A DNA stretch of 64,000 bases, taken from the NCBI GenBank assembly GCA_949126835.1, contig OX421502.1, positions 31,415,227-31,479,226 on the forward strand, read 5' to 3'. Positions 1 to 10,620 of this stretch are shown in pieces. The notes under the pieces are model-generated. The model searched no databases. It worked only from the letters and a program-made list of their open reading frames with translations, and was not told the origin of the DNA. Each line of letters starts with the position of its first letter. The first letter of the stretch is position 1. The DNA comes from Anisus vortex (Eukaryota > Mollusca > Gastropoda > Planorbidae). The translations under genes and the position numbers were made by a program.

Positions 1-112
1 CGGTCTGGCCACACACTCCCCCTAGTATGCCGTGACAACAAAAAATGGTGAACGCTGCTTCACTGGCTCTATGGATCAATCTTGTCCGACGGGACACTTT
101 ACTTACTTACGA
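1..112 (+). repeat. SINE-1, 3' part (cut by window edge)
   Basis: Tail of a tRNA-derived SINE called SINE-1 here. It carries the family's recognisable stretch (GCCACAC, then TAGTATGCCGTG, then GGTGAACGCTGCTTCAC) and ends in CTTACTTAC. The same SINE sits at 40920-41160 at the equivalent place in intron 6 of copy 2, so it was present before the tandem duplication. Confidence 0.75.
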
Positions 113-584
113 TTGCCACAAGTTTGTATGCCCGCCGTGTAGCTGACAAGCGCTGGACTGGTCTTAAAAAGGACGTTTAAAAAAACTCGTGTACTCAAGA
201 AGTAGGAATGCATCAAAATGTATTGTGATATTTATGGTTTTGAATTATTTGTAAATTAATGTGAATTATTCAACAATTACAGCAAATTTACAAACATATT
301 TTTGTTCGATTTCCTGGGACATCCTTCTAAAAGCTTTGTGGAGTAAAGATAAAAAAAGTGGGAACTGCATTCAAAAATGCCAAAGCTAAAACCCCCGCCC
401 GCAACGAAATTACTTTTAGTTACACCACTGCTCAAGACAATTGTTGTCGGTCAATTGACCCTCTTTAAGTACAAAAGCCTCTTGAGTCTTGCAACATCAG
501 GTTAAGCGTGATAAGCAAATAGACGTACAAAAAAGAGCAGGAGCCAGTGAATCACATCATTATCTTAGGGAAAAAACCATATTT

Positions 585-668
585 AATTGACCTACATTTA
601 GTTGACCTACATTTATTTGACCTACTTTTAGTTGACCTGTATTTAGTTAATCTACATTTATTTTTAAT
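585..668 (+). repeat. Minisatellite, about 16-bp unit
   Basis: Imperfect tandem repeat with unit close to TAGTTGACCTACATTT, in intron 6 of LAAO copy 1. Copy 2 has a longer array at 41640-41790, so repeat number changed after duplication. Confidence 0.7.
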
Positions 669-1052
669 GCACCTACGTGTATTAGTGTTATAAGTTATAA
701 CTGTTGTAACTGTGTATTAATAGGCCTATTTAGTCGTATTTGTTCTTGGAAGATTACAATGCTATTTCTATAGTGGGCCTATAACTAGCAGTCAGAGTCG
801 GTGAGTTCTTTCTAAACTAGACTTGCATTTCTAGGTTTAAAAAAAGAGAACTAAATTAACAGAAAAAAAAAACTAATATGATGTCTCAAAAAATAATTGA
901 ATTTTAATATATTTCTATTTCTCACATAACCCCAACTTGTAGACCATCATTTTTATAAGTTATAGCTTAAAACTAGATGGACCCAGAACTTAATAATCAT
1001 TTCAGCTTAATTTGTGTATATTAGGTCATTTCAATTATTTTATTTCTTATAG

Positions 1053-1164
1053 ACATCGACTGAACATTAACAAACAACTCCTGACCATTTCCCGCAACGA
1101 TGCCATCGGTTATCGCCTGGTGTTTCAGCAGACGAAGACGGTTAATGACATCACCACAAAAATG
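1053..1164 (+). CDS. LAAO copy 1, exon 7
   Basis: Acceptor TTCTTATAG, donor ATG|GTATAA. It starts in phase 2 and ends in phase 0, and has the same length (112 nt) as exon 7 of copy 2 at 42182-42293. It encodes the segment starting RHRLN and ending DITTKM. Confidence 0.88.
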
Positions 1165-2758
1165 GTATAACCCTTGCTTTATAATGCCACGTTTGAGTAT
1201 AAAAACAATTTACTGTCAAAAGTCACAACCTCTACCTATCACATTTAGTATGCTAAAAAAGTTACTATTATTAAATCTAAAATTAAATCTATATGCCAGG
1301 TATTCATTGAATGTTCAGACCAACGTGTCATTTAAAATGACCCTTTCTCCATATCATTTTCCTCCTATTTCTATTTTAGATTTATTTATTTATTGAAACA
1401 CTAGCCCTATTGTGTCCTCTTTTTAGAATGGGCGGTAATAAAAGGAAGTTCACAAAATTAGCTTTAATATAATTTTCTTTTTTTTGTTGGCAACATGTCT
1501 TGTCTTTTAAAATGATCTTTCGCCATTTCTCTTCGTCTTTATATTTGTATTTATTCATTTAACCACTAGCCCAATTCACCCACATTCCCGAAAAGGGTAA
1601 ACATTATAAGAAGTTCACAATCTTTGCTTACACTATTTTTTTTTACATGTGCAATTTGATCAAGAAACACACAAGAAGAAAATAAAGATGGCCTCTGTGG
1701 TTAAAGATATATTTAACTGTCATTTAATTATGTATATTTTATCTCTGTGTTCTTGTTGTTTTTCTACATATACAGGATGCTACAGAAGTTGTTTGTGCCA
1801 AAAAGATTATTCTAGCCTTGCCAAGACTTGCACTAAGTCAAATTAAATGGAATCCTCTCAGGTATTTTTTAAACTTTAGACTTGCACAATGTTTTAAGTT
1901 TGTTAAATACCTGTAGTTTGGGACAATGTGTATACTTTTATATGCAAATTCTACTTTGCTGCATCAGCAAGAGAGAAACTGACTTGTACAATTTCGCCTT
2001 GCTGCCAGAAGTTTATCTTTTCTTCGGAAGTCTTATTATGGAAACTTTTATAGTGAACATTATTGGATAGTATTAAAGAGATGGTTGTTTTTTTTTTCTG
2101 CAAGAAATATTTTCTTTACAATACAAAGCTAGAGAAATGCTAAGAGTTATCTATTCTTATATTCCACAGAGACGACAGAGTAAGGGAGGCAATCAATGCT
2201 GTCCGTGACGTCAAAGTGGTTAAAGTATTTATCTCTTTCCCAACACGTTGGTGGATGGACAGCTCTACGTACCCTGCGAGAGTGACCTACTCCGATCTAT
2301 CCTTTAGCCAGTTCTACGACTGGGGGCGTTCAAATGCCACTGGCCATTACATCATGTTGGCCAGCTACGCCGACGAGTCACGGGCCAAGTTCTTGACAAA
2401 ACTTAACATGGATGGCACGAATTTCAACGGCTCTCCGATTGGCTCGCATAGGGTCAACAAAGAGGTGCTTGATACCCTTCTAGATGACCTCGCTAGGGCT
2501 TACGGAACTGAACGCAGGTACATCCCGGAACCCATCTCGGCTATGGCCCAATTCTGGGGTACTTATCCCTTCGGTGGCGGTTGGGTTGTTTGGAAATACG
2601 GCTATCGTTACGACGACGTGATATCCACGGTCCAAAGACCATCACTCACCGATGACGTGTTTTGCGTTGGAGGTGATCACGCCAGGGGCTACCATGTTGG
2701 TTGGTCTGAGGGTGCTTATGAAACTGTGGATAGAGTTATTGATCTTTACTTCAAGTAA
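1053..2758 (+). CDS. L-amino-acid oxidase (achacin/aplysianin-A-like), copy 1, exons 7-9 only
   Basis: C-terminal part of a secreted FAD-dependent L-amino-acid oxidase. In the characterised gastropod family these enzymes oxidise L-amino acids to keto acids, ammonia and H2O2 and are antibacterial; that function is inferred here. Exons are 1053-1164, 1776-1861 and 2170-2758, each bounded by AG/GT, with phases that join without a frameshift. They correspond one-to-one to exons 7-9 of copy 2. The last exon encodes the conserved FPTRWW segment and ends with the family's C-terminal flavin-binding region (VGGDHA, then GWSEGAYE) before TAA. Against copy 2 the last exon differs at only a few residues, with no stop or frameshift, so it looks functional. 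Exons 1-6 lie left of the window. Confidence 0.9.
1776..1861 (+). CDS. LAAO copy 1, exon 8
   Basis: Acceptor CATATACAG, donor CTCAG|GTATT; 86 nt, identical in length to copy 2. It encodes DATEVVCAKKIILALPRLAL and the WNPLR turn typical of the amine-oxidase fold. Confidence 0.88.
2170..2758 (+). CDS. LAAO copy 1, exon 9 (terminal coding exon)
   Basis: Acceptor TATTCCACAG; 589 nt ending in TAA, the same length as in copy 2. It encodes about 195 residues with FPTRWWMD, YDWGRSN and the C-terminal VGGDHA...GWSEGAYE flavin motif. Confidence 0.92.
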
Positions 2759-3000
2759 CCTCAAGTAACCCTTCTTCCGTTTTATTCCAGTAATTGATTT
2801 TTGTTATATGTAGCTGTTATTTAAAAACTATCAACATTTACATTTGGTTTTGTATTTTATGATTAATCTTTACTTCAAGTAACCTCAATTGTAACTCACT
2901 AAACCTGCCCCTTCTTCCGCTTTATACCAGTAATTGATTTTCGTTATATGTAGCTGTAATTTAAAAACGATCAAAATTTACATTAATTTGTATAATGTTT
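2740..3000 (+). repeat. Tandem duplication of the CDS end and 3' UTR of LAAO copy 1
   Basis: A segment of about 130 bp that includes the last codons (ATCTTTACTTCAAGTAACCTC) and the following UTR (CCAGTAATTGATTTT..GTTATATGTAGCTG) is present twice, at about 2740-2860 and 2866-3000. Copy 2 has it once. The second copy lies after the real stop codon and is non-coding. Confidence 0.8.
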
Positions 3001-3008
3001 AATTGTCG

Positions 3009-3014
3009 AATAAA
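3009..3014 (+). promoter_or_regulatory. Polyadenylation signal AATAAA, LAAO copy 1
   Basis: AATAAA about 250 nt after the stop codon, at the same relative place as 44287-44292 in copy 2. It is followed by an A-run and a TTTGTTTTGTTT U/G-rich stretch suited to a cleavage element. Confidence 0.6.
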
Positions 3015-3544
3015 AAAAAAAGCATCTGTCTTTGTTTTGTTTCAATAGATGAATTGGAATATAATAAAATAAATGATTATTACTTTAGGACGTTACCATG
3101 TGTTACTTAATATACTTTGACACAAACTCAATCTGCGTGGACTGAAAAAATTTCAAAGATCGGCATGCTTGTAAAATTGCAGGCCATGGTGCTTTACAAT
3201 GTTAATAAAGTTTGTAGCTTGTAAACAAATACTTTGCAAACACCATATTCAATTATGAAATGAATACTGTACTGAGTATTTACCTATTCTAGAACATGCT
3301 CGTTGCCATTTTTAGTGTAGTCTCTTGAAAGAAAACTCAACATCACGGTTCAGTTGTTGAACATTACCTAAACTTTATTGGGACAAGTTACACATGGGGC
3401 TAAATGATTATTTCAAAGTGTCCTTAATACTTTACTTAGGGGACCCCATATTAACTTAATCTCCCACGGAGACAAGCTTGTTTCAAGCCACGAAATTCAT
3501 GTAGCAGTACTAGCAGACAAGAGTGTAATCATATACCCAGTTTA

Positions 3545-3735
3545 AATAAAAACATAGATATTATAAGTTTGCCAATTTTACCGTTGCCAATTGTATCGCT
3601 TTGCGAGTTTTGCCGAATTAAAACTTTGCCGAAATTACCTTTGCCAAAATAACCTTGCCGAAATTACCTTTGCTAAAATTACCATGCCCAAATACTACGG
3701 CCGAATTTACCAGTGCCAAATTTAGCGATCACCGA
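3545..3735 (+). repeat. Short tandem array, left member of an inverted pair
   Basis: Imperfect repeat of a unit of about 14-15 bp, close to TTTGCCGAAATTACC. A reverse-complement array of the same unit lies at 6295-6425. The matching pair in copy 2 is 44830-44965 and 54240-54385. This layout resembles the terminal repeats of a foldback element. Confidence 0.65.
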
Positions 3736-3839
3736 AAATATACCTCTAATACTTTGTTCCCCTGGTCAAAATTACTTTGTAACTCAAACAAAGGCGCCAC
3801 CCGAAAGATGAGAATTACTTTGGATGACTGACCGCCTCT

Positions 3840-4290
3840 TCCCGCCGCCCCCCTCACTACCCATGGGCCTCAAAGATTTGCGGAGAGTGTAAACCGCCGA
3901 TACGATCCCATTAAGATTACACCGGCGGGCGAATGCTTTGGGAATAGCTCTCGCTGAGTGTCCGAGACCCATTTCACAGCCGAGAGGCCACGGGGTCTCG
4001 GTGGGGAGGAAGCATGGGACGCTGCAACCCCGTCTCAGAACCACCCGTTGCCTGGATGTCTGTACCTATAGTATAGAATTTGTGTTACCGGTGTATATTG
4101 CAGGTATACGGGCGAGCAACCACGATAATGATCCTTAAGGGAACCACAGTGAACAATCGCTTGCTGCGGAATCATTACTGTTACACGGCACGCCACGCCT
4201 TTGGCGATTCACAGCACTTTCGGGACCAAATACTCCATAGACACTAGCCCAAACCCACAAAACCCTATATGCCTTGTTTGATTATCCACT
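3840..4290 (+). repeat. Repeat A, dispersed GC-rich element
   Basis: Family of about 450 bp seen also at 45065-45490, 27700-27965 and 61477-61925 (+), with minus-strand fragments at 58785-58925 and 59200-59460. Landmarks are GTGTAAACCGCCGATAC, CCGAGAGGCCAC, TCGGTGGGGAGGAAGCA and ACACGGCACGCCACG. Short ORFs on both strands come from its high GC and do not resemble a protein. Class unknown. Confidence 0.75.
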
Positions 4291-4439
4291 GTGTCCACAC
4301 AGATAACCTATGCTAATTCAAGGCTCGGTGACACATCAACTTAGCCCTACACGTCACACTGACTCACTGCCCTAATGTTTACCCGAGCAACGCAACATGT
4401 TGTTATTTATTATGTTGTATTTCTCAGTTAGAGTTAATA

Positions 4440-4525
4440 ATAGTTGGTTAACCGACACTTCGTCTACCAAATTTTCGTCTACCGATACATCGACTATCAA
4501 TAATTCGTCCACCGACTTTTCTTCA
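4440..4525 (+). repeat. Short tandem array (TCGTCTACCGA-like unit)
   Basis: About five to seven degenerate units of 11-15 bp containing CGTC(T/C)ACC. Conserved in the duplicate at about 45680-45765. Confidence 0.55.
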
Positions 4526-4680
4526 TTTACGATTTAATTTTATTTTACACTGTTGTTTTTTTCAGCCTTTTTGTCTTGAGACTATACCTTAGTAAATTTA
4601 GGTTTAAGGAGTAAACAATAACGAGTAATTTACAAGATAGCCTTTACCCAATTCTTCCCATACACCAGGGATGACTTTAA

Positions 4681-5129
4681 AGACCAAGTGAAGAGGTTTT
4701 TCTCAAAGGAACGAGATTTGGAATAGCCTCATACGGCAGTGACGTATCACAAGGGAAATAAATAAATAAAAATAGACGCTATAAATCTATATTTAACCAT
4801 TTTGTTAAAAATAAGAACCGGGAAAAGATTCAAAACATGTGGCAATAGATTCAAAACACGTGACAATATTCATTTTTCCTAGTCGGAATCCTTTATGTTA
4901 CGTCACTTTCCTATATTGCCGGAAATAAAAACATCTCAAATGGCTACGAGATTTGGAGTAATCTTTCGAAAAACACACACATTTAAGTGCAAATATTGAA
5001 CTAATTACTTAAAATGTATCTTTGATATTTTGTATAAATGTTTTTTTTAACATTCAGATACTGAATACACTATTTACTATCAAAATCAAATGTTAACTCA
5101 ATTTTGATAAAAAGCTCTTCACTTGGTCT
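4681..5129. mobile_element. TTAA-flanked MITE (449 bp), only in duplication copy 1
   Basis: Perfect 15-bp terminal inverted repeats AGACCAAGTGAAGAG / CTCTTCACTTGGTCT, flanked on both sides by TTAA (4677-4680 and 5130-5133). The duplicate carries the empty site with a single TTAA (ACTTTAACATGAGTGC, about 45908-45923). TTAA duplication is the mark of the piggyBac superfamily, although the termini do not start with the usual CCC/CCY. No coding capacity. Confidence 0.8.
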
Positions 5130-5149
5130 TTAACATGAGTGCAACAGTT

Positions 5150-6190
5150 GCACGATAAAGATAATATAAGATATGATTACTTTATTGATCCAAATAAATG
5201 GAAATTTGACTTGATTACTTAAATTCCGTCTTTCAGCATACCGGTACTTAAAACAAAATTAAAGAACCAATTATTATTGTACTCAAGCACAATAGACATT
5301 CGCGCATACTATCATACCATTTATCATACAAGAAAAAATATCATTTAGGAGTGAGTTATTGAGCTATATTATTTCCTGGCTGACTGATGATTTTTTTGAA
5401 AGATTATCACTGGTAGTGGAACAAAAGAGTTCCTAAATCTGTCTGTCCTTGCCCTAATATTGATAGAAGCCGACCACTTCGACTAGATATGTTGTAACTA
5501 CCATGAAGCGGGTGTGCATGATCTTGGAGGATTGTATCACCTTGAACTGAAAAGATCTGCAAGAAATTGTAATTCTGTCTGTGTAGTACGAGAGGCTTTG
5601 TGTATTAGGCGGTCTATCCGGTGTTTGTTCAATGTGGTGGTATTACCATACCAGCAGGTGATTGCGAAGATTAAGATGCTACCAATAGTCGCCGAGTAAA
5701 AGAGATTCATAATGGTTTTCTCTACATAAAATGTTTTTAGTATACTAAGACAGAAAAGTCTGGTGGATTTTCTTACAGAGGCTTTGGCAGTGGTCAGACC
5801 AAGTCAGCTTGTCAGTAATTGTGACGCCAAGATATTTATAAGATAATATTCTTTTATTGAAAAGAAAAAGGAAAATTTGACTTGATTACAGATGTTCCGT
5901 CTTTCAGCATGAATGAACGATATTCTAAACAATGGACTATAAAACAATGATTAGTACTCAAGCATAGAAATATGCTTATAATACTAATACTAGACATGCA
6001 GGAACACTATCATACCATTTATCATTCAAGAAAATGTATCAATAGGGGTGTCAACTATTGTATTTCTAGCTGACTGGCGATTGTGTTGAAAAATTAAGCA
6101 CTGATAGTGAAACAAAAGAGTTCCTAAATATATGTGTTCTTGCCTTTACAGTCGACCACTTCGACTAGATCTCCTGTAGCTGTCGTGTAG
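5150..6190 (-). mobile_element. LINE-1 relic (non-LTR RT C-terminal region and 3' end), two nested fragments
   Basis: LINE-1 is a label used here for this LINE group. On the minus strand 5510-5860 encodes, with frame breaks, the late RT region of a non-LTR retrotransposon (YKYLGVTITDKLTWSDHC, CWYGN, HKASRTTQTEL, ILQDHAHPLH). The 5150-5340 stretch is its 3' tail, and 5865-6190 is a second, more decayed copy of that tail. The same relic is at 45940-46770 plus 53934-54170, where a Gmr1-like element interrupts it. A less damaged relative lies at 32235-32690. Confidence 0.7.
5994..5997. other. Empty target site (ACAT) of the Gmr1-like insertion
   Basis: Here the sequence reads continuously TAGACATGCAGGAAC. 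In the duplicate the same point is split: ACAT at 46771-46774, then the 7159-bp element, then ACAT at 53934-53937. This is the pre-insertion state. Confidence 0.9.
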
Positions 6191-6294
6191 GCCTAGTGAA
6201 AAGTATGGAAAGCAGCTTATATCGGCTACACAAATAAAGATGTCGTAAAAAGATGAATGTAAAACATAATTTAATTAGTAGTAAATCTACATGG

Positions 6295-6425
6295 TGCTTT
6301 GTAAATTCGGCAAGGGTAAGTTCGGCGGATTTTACCAGTTCGGCAACGGTAGTTTCGGCAAGGTAATTTTAGTAAAAATAAATTCGTCAACGGTTATTTC
6401 GGCACAAGTATCAAAACGGTGTTCT
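6295..6425 (-). repeat. Short tandem array, right member of an inverted pair
   Basis: Reverse complement of the 3545-3735 unit (GGTAATTTCGGCAA-like), about 10 degenerate units. See 3545-3735. Confidence 0.6.
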
Positions 6426-6429
6426 GTTT

Positions 6430-7417
6430 CTTTTTAATGCTGTTGGCAAGCTTTAATATTTAGGAATGCTACTTTGGCACACTATTATCTAAAGTTTGCA
6501 GATCCCTGCAACCAATGGATATTTTAAGTTTTACCAACTTTACAGTGATTCGACATGTTTTATAAAGGAAATATGGAGAATAACGTTTCGTGATCCCCTT
6601 TGCTAGAAATAAAACAGTTTGACAAAATGAAAGTTGTTGGTATGCTATTGTTGAGTTGTGGTAAGTTATAGTCAATATTTATAAGTTCAATAAATAGGCT
6701 TTTACATTGGATGACCGATTAGTTTAGGCTAACTCTAGAAACATGATAATTAAAACTTTTCAACTGCTCTGTACATTGTAAAAGTCATTTATTCCTCTAA
6801 CATATATTAGTTTTAATGTCGATCGCGTAAATTGTAATGTTTTTTTATATATATTCTGTAACTTGAAAAAACATCGTTTTTGTTTTTAATTTTGAGACAT
6901 TTTTTTTTTATATTTTCTCCTTCTTAATTAATATATTTTTGAGTCTATATACTCTACTTTGCTTTGCGTTTGAGACTAGTGTAAAATATGTAAGCTTACA
7001 CATTTCAATGAAATAAAATGTGAATGTGATCAATTAATAGCCTTTTAAGATGTAAACATGGCTTGATTCTTTGTTATATATTTGAATAAATTCCCGAAAA
7101 CTTTATGCGTACCTTTCTCTTAATTAATTATGTTATGGTCTAATATTTAATCTAACGATCATATTTTCATATCAACTGTGGGTATCAGTTGACTATTTTT
7201 CGAAATCGGGCTAGACAGCTAGGTTATTTTTGGACCTCTGAGAATTATTTCTGTTTAGTTGTGTTGCCATTCATTTATCTACACATTTACAAACACATCC
7301 CTCGATTTACACATATGGTGTTTTTTTTTACCCATGCGAAAGTATAGGCCAGAGTTTTCTAAATCCAGGGTTGTGATTAAATATGGAGTGGTATAAGCAC
7401 CTCCCGTCTCCACAGCC
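6430..7417. other. AT-rich intergenic spacer, conserved in the duplicate
   Basis: No gene or known element recognised. It aligns with 54400-55396, with small indels throughout, so the short ORFs in it are not under visible constraint. Confidence 0.6.
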
Positions 7418-7830
7418 CATGCCACAGACATCGTTGCTCATAATATCAACTTTTTTGCTCATGTTAAGTCAAAGAGTAAAGTAGTAATAATTCAAAAGAC
7501 ATAAGGCATTAAACTTAGAAATTTAGAAATACAACCCAATAACAGCCTGATGCAATGCTCAGATAAACATAAAGACAAAAACACTTTTCTTATCCCTTAT
7601 GCGAGAACAAATGCATATAAGTAGGCCTACTCTTTCTTCCCGAGTGGCATTCCGGCATGGAATGGGTTGCCTGAACAGACCATGAAAACCAGTAACTTAA
7701 CATCAATTAAAACATTAATAAAGATGCAAGACTAGACTCGGACCACGGATGAGCATAGGATCCAATAATCTTCTTTATAGAAGGAGCTTCTGTAATAAAT
7801 ATGACGATAAGAAGAATAAGAAAATTTACA
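7418..7830 (+). mobile_element. LINE-2 3' fragment (ORF2 C-terminus and 3' UTR)
   Basis: LINE-2 is a label used here for this LINE group. It encodes a damaged version of the ORF2 C-terminus seen intact on the minus strand at 10698-10880 (YARTNAYK, SFFPSG, WNGLP, then KTLIKMQD). A stop codon follows AYK. It ends with the family tail CTTCTTTATAGAAGGAGC. A further-truncated copy is in the duplicate at 55555-55760. Confidence 0.7.
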
Positions 7831-7892
7831 TTAAAATTCACTGCGGATCCAGAAAGGACCTAAACCTGGATTGAATATTACTATAATATGTG

Positions 7893-8897
7893 ACTTAAGT
7901 TAATTTAAGAGGAAGAAACAAGTGAAAAGGATTTGTAACTGGGATTTGTGTTGATCGTGAAAAACTTTTGTGATATAGATATACATAACATTAAATGTGT
8001 GCATTATGATTTTGCTTTAAACACTTTTCGGAAATGAATATTATTATAATAAAAAATGTCTCAGTAAGTAGCCTCTTGTATTATATGCACATAGGCCAAT
8101 TCATTTTTTTTTAAATTTAGTTCATAACTCAGGTTAAAAGTTACGCTCAAAATAAAAGCCCTAAAGGTTTCAGTCGCGCACTAATGCCTTTTATAGATGT
8201 TTATAATTGTGTATGACAGTGTCTAAAATCGGCCATTAACAGTCCCGACATGATACAAATAAAAGTGCATTAGACATAAAAAAAAAATTGACACCAAAAT
8301 AAAGAAAACCGATTGTAGATAGCATATCGGAAAACTTAAAGTATGAGTGGTTTTAGAGTAATAATAAAAAATGTACCAAGGACGGGTCCCATTGACCCAC
8401 CTAGTAGAGATAGGGTTACGTCATTGAGCCCTCCATGTATATATACATAGAGCTAAGTGAAAAGCTCCATCACAACGCAAAAAAAAAATGGATTATGCCC
8501 GCGGAAACAAATTATTGATGAAAAAGCAAATTATATGCTTTCACTGATCTAAGCTTATACAGTTATAGTTCCTAAACCCTGAATTGTAAATAAATACATG
8601 TCAAGTGACTTAGACTTCGTTTTAGTGTAATAGATTTGTTCTATTTAAACGTGGTTTGTTCCTATAAAGAATAAAGAGTAAACTGAGTACAAAAATGTAG
8701 CTTCCGATAGCCTCACTTTGCACACATTAAGAAAGCTCTATCCTATCTTTATTGATCAGAGTTTGTCTGAGTCGATCTCTTCTTATTCTCAATGGAAATT
8801 TAAAGCAGGCAGCATCAATGATCTATATAATGTAAACTCTATTTTAAGTCACTTTATAAATTGTATCCTATAAATAAATGTTATACTTATTATCTCT

Positions 8898-8931
<34 letters not shown>

Positions 8932-9369
8932 CTTGTCAGAAACAGTATAGCGACTAACGTTAATTTGAATAGTTTTGTCATTTCCTTGTTTACTGTAAAA
9001 CCCACACAGTACTGAACATTGAAATTTATGCCTATGAGTTTGATTGATTGATTAATGTATGTAGATCTATTGGTTGATTCAAAGACTATAATAATTAATA
9101 CAACTGTGAAATTTTTCTTCAACTTCAACTTCATCAACAATAACTGGCTTAGCTTTACTTTTCCATTAATAAAATCATAGCGATTAAATAAACCGGAAGT
9201 ATATAAGACAAATTGGAATTGGGAAATTGGATTATGTTCCAAGTCTTAGCCTAAAGCATTGCAGAAAGTAGGTCAATTAGGCTCCCAAAGATCAGGTCAT
9301 ATATTGTATTAAGGCAAGGCATTAGATGTCATCGTTGGAAGTAAGTAAAGTACCCTTCGGACCGAACTG
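7893..9369. other. AT-rich intergenic stretch with a (TA)n microsatellite
   Basis: No coding sequence supported. It contains (TA)n at about 8899-8930. At 9150-9200 a motif (AAAATCATAGCGATTAAATA) also occurs at 13985-14010 in the inverted-repeat element. The ORFs here are chance products of low complexity. Confidence 0.5.
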
Positions 9370-9374
9370 ATCAT

Positions 9375-9610
9375 ATGGCTAATGAAGCAGCGCTCACCAG
9401 TCTCTGTGGCCACGGCATACTAGGGGATGTATTGCCAGCACAATACCCAGCCGCGTTTACTCTAGCCCAGCTAATGTCGGATACTCTTCAGAACTGGGTA
9501 GACTCAAGGACACCCTTAAGTCCAAGGAAAAAATCATAGCCTCCAAAAAAGATTTGAACCCAGGACCTTCAGTTTGCCAGTCGAACGCACTGCCGCTCGA
9601 CCACCATGGT
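9375..9610 (-). repeat. SINE-1, minus orientation
   Basis: Reading the minus strand from 9610, a tRNA-like head has an A-box-like TGGTCGAGCGGCAGTGCG and B box GGGTTCAAATC. The SINE-1 body (GGACTTAAGGGTGTCC, GGTAGACTC reversed into CTGAGTCTACCC) and the GCCGTGGCCACAGAGA segment follow. One of six members in the window. Confidence 0.75.
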
Positions 9611-9619
9611 CATCGTGAT

Positions 9620-10620
9620 TGGAAGTGAATGGGTTGAAAGGTGGACTGGCGCTACCTGTCTTTTTCAAAATGTAGGGCAAAAAACAACAGACACATTTAT
9701 ATTGAAACTATTGAAATCCTCTCATTTCACTGGTAAGCAGATTGTTGTATGAACTTATACAAAGCCTATTTAAATTTTAAACCTTTAATTTTAATATTAT
9801 TCAAGTTATTATTTAAGTTATTATTTAAGTTATTATATTATTTAAGTTTGGTACGCTTATTTCTAAGTTAAATCTAATACTGGCTTTGAATTTAAATATT
9901 GTAATAATATCTCCCACCCCAAACCTCTTTCTAAAGCTATTTATATATATAAGACCTACACACATATATCTATTATAATACATATACATGGTGAGTAACA
10001 AACATGGGGGTCATCAGAAGATTTATTAGTGTGATGCAATTGTAGGAATTTATCGCGACGAATATTGTGCAAGAACACAAATATTAAAATTTAAAAAAAA
10101 TATGTCAAGATCAAGTAGTAAATAGAGGCGAGTCAATTTTAGAATAATAAAAATTCTAGTAGCCTAATAGTATTTTGAGAAAATGTTAGTATTTTGATAA
10201 AATGTATTAACATGTCTTTTGACAACATTTAACAAAATAAGGGGGGGGGGGGGCATTTTGCCACCCCCATCGGGACGCCAGAGTAACAAGCCTAAAATGG
10301 TGCATCGTCATCATCATTCCGATCCAGCAGCCATCTGGGCACTTACCTTTTGGCCAGAGATCTAATCAGTGTTTAAATAACAATTGTTACGTACTTTGCC
10401 CTATTTTCTCAGCTTCCCATTTTAGCTGACCTCTACTTTCATTGGTTGGGTCAGTGATTGGCTAGGGTGTGTGTGTCACCTGTGTTAGTTGGAGCTTACT
10501 TTTTAAGTCGTCGAGCTGATCGGTTGGTCTTCTGTGTTTTGTACTTGTTTGTTTTACGATTAAAGAGTTTTGTTAAATGAAGCAAAGCAGTTGTCAAAGG
10601 GAGGGGGGGGGGAACTTATC
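9620..10620. other. Non-coding stretch with G-runs and a dispersed-repeat fragment
   Basis: A run of about 14 G at 10241-10254 and another at about 10599-10611. 10265-10370 (ACGCCAGAGTAACAAGC, ATCCAGCAGCCATCTGGGC, GGCCAGAGATCTAATCA) recurs at 58835-58935 beside repeat A sequence. No gene seen. Confidence 0.5.

Larger units (their letters stand above)
1..7892 (+). repeat. Segmental duplication, copy 1
   Basis: This block aligns collinearly with about 41045-55811. The match covers LAAO exons 7-9 and their introns, the 3' UTR, minisatellites, repeat A, LINE relics and AT-rich spacer. Similarity stops abruptly after ATTACTATAATATG (7892 and 55811). Block-specific differences are a TTAA-flanked MITE here and, in the other copy, a hairpin element, a 7.2-kb LTR retrotransposon and a replaced segment at about 55397-55555 (7418-7627 here). 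The left boundary lies outside the window. Confidence 0.85.

Noticed and set aside
3784..4138. Opposite-strand ORFs in repeat A as conserved proteins
   Set aside because: They occur because the repeat is GC-rich and conserved between duplicates; other copies break the frames.
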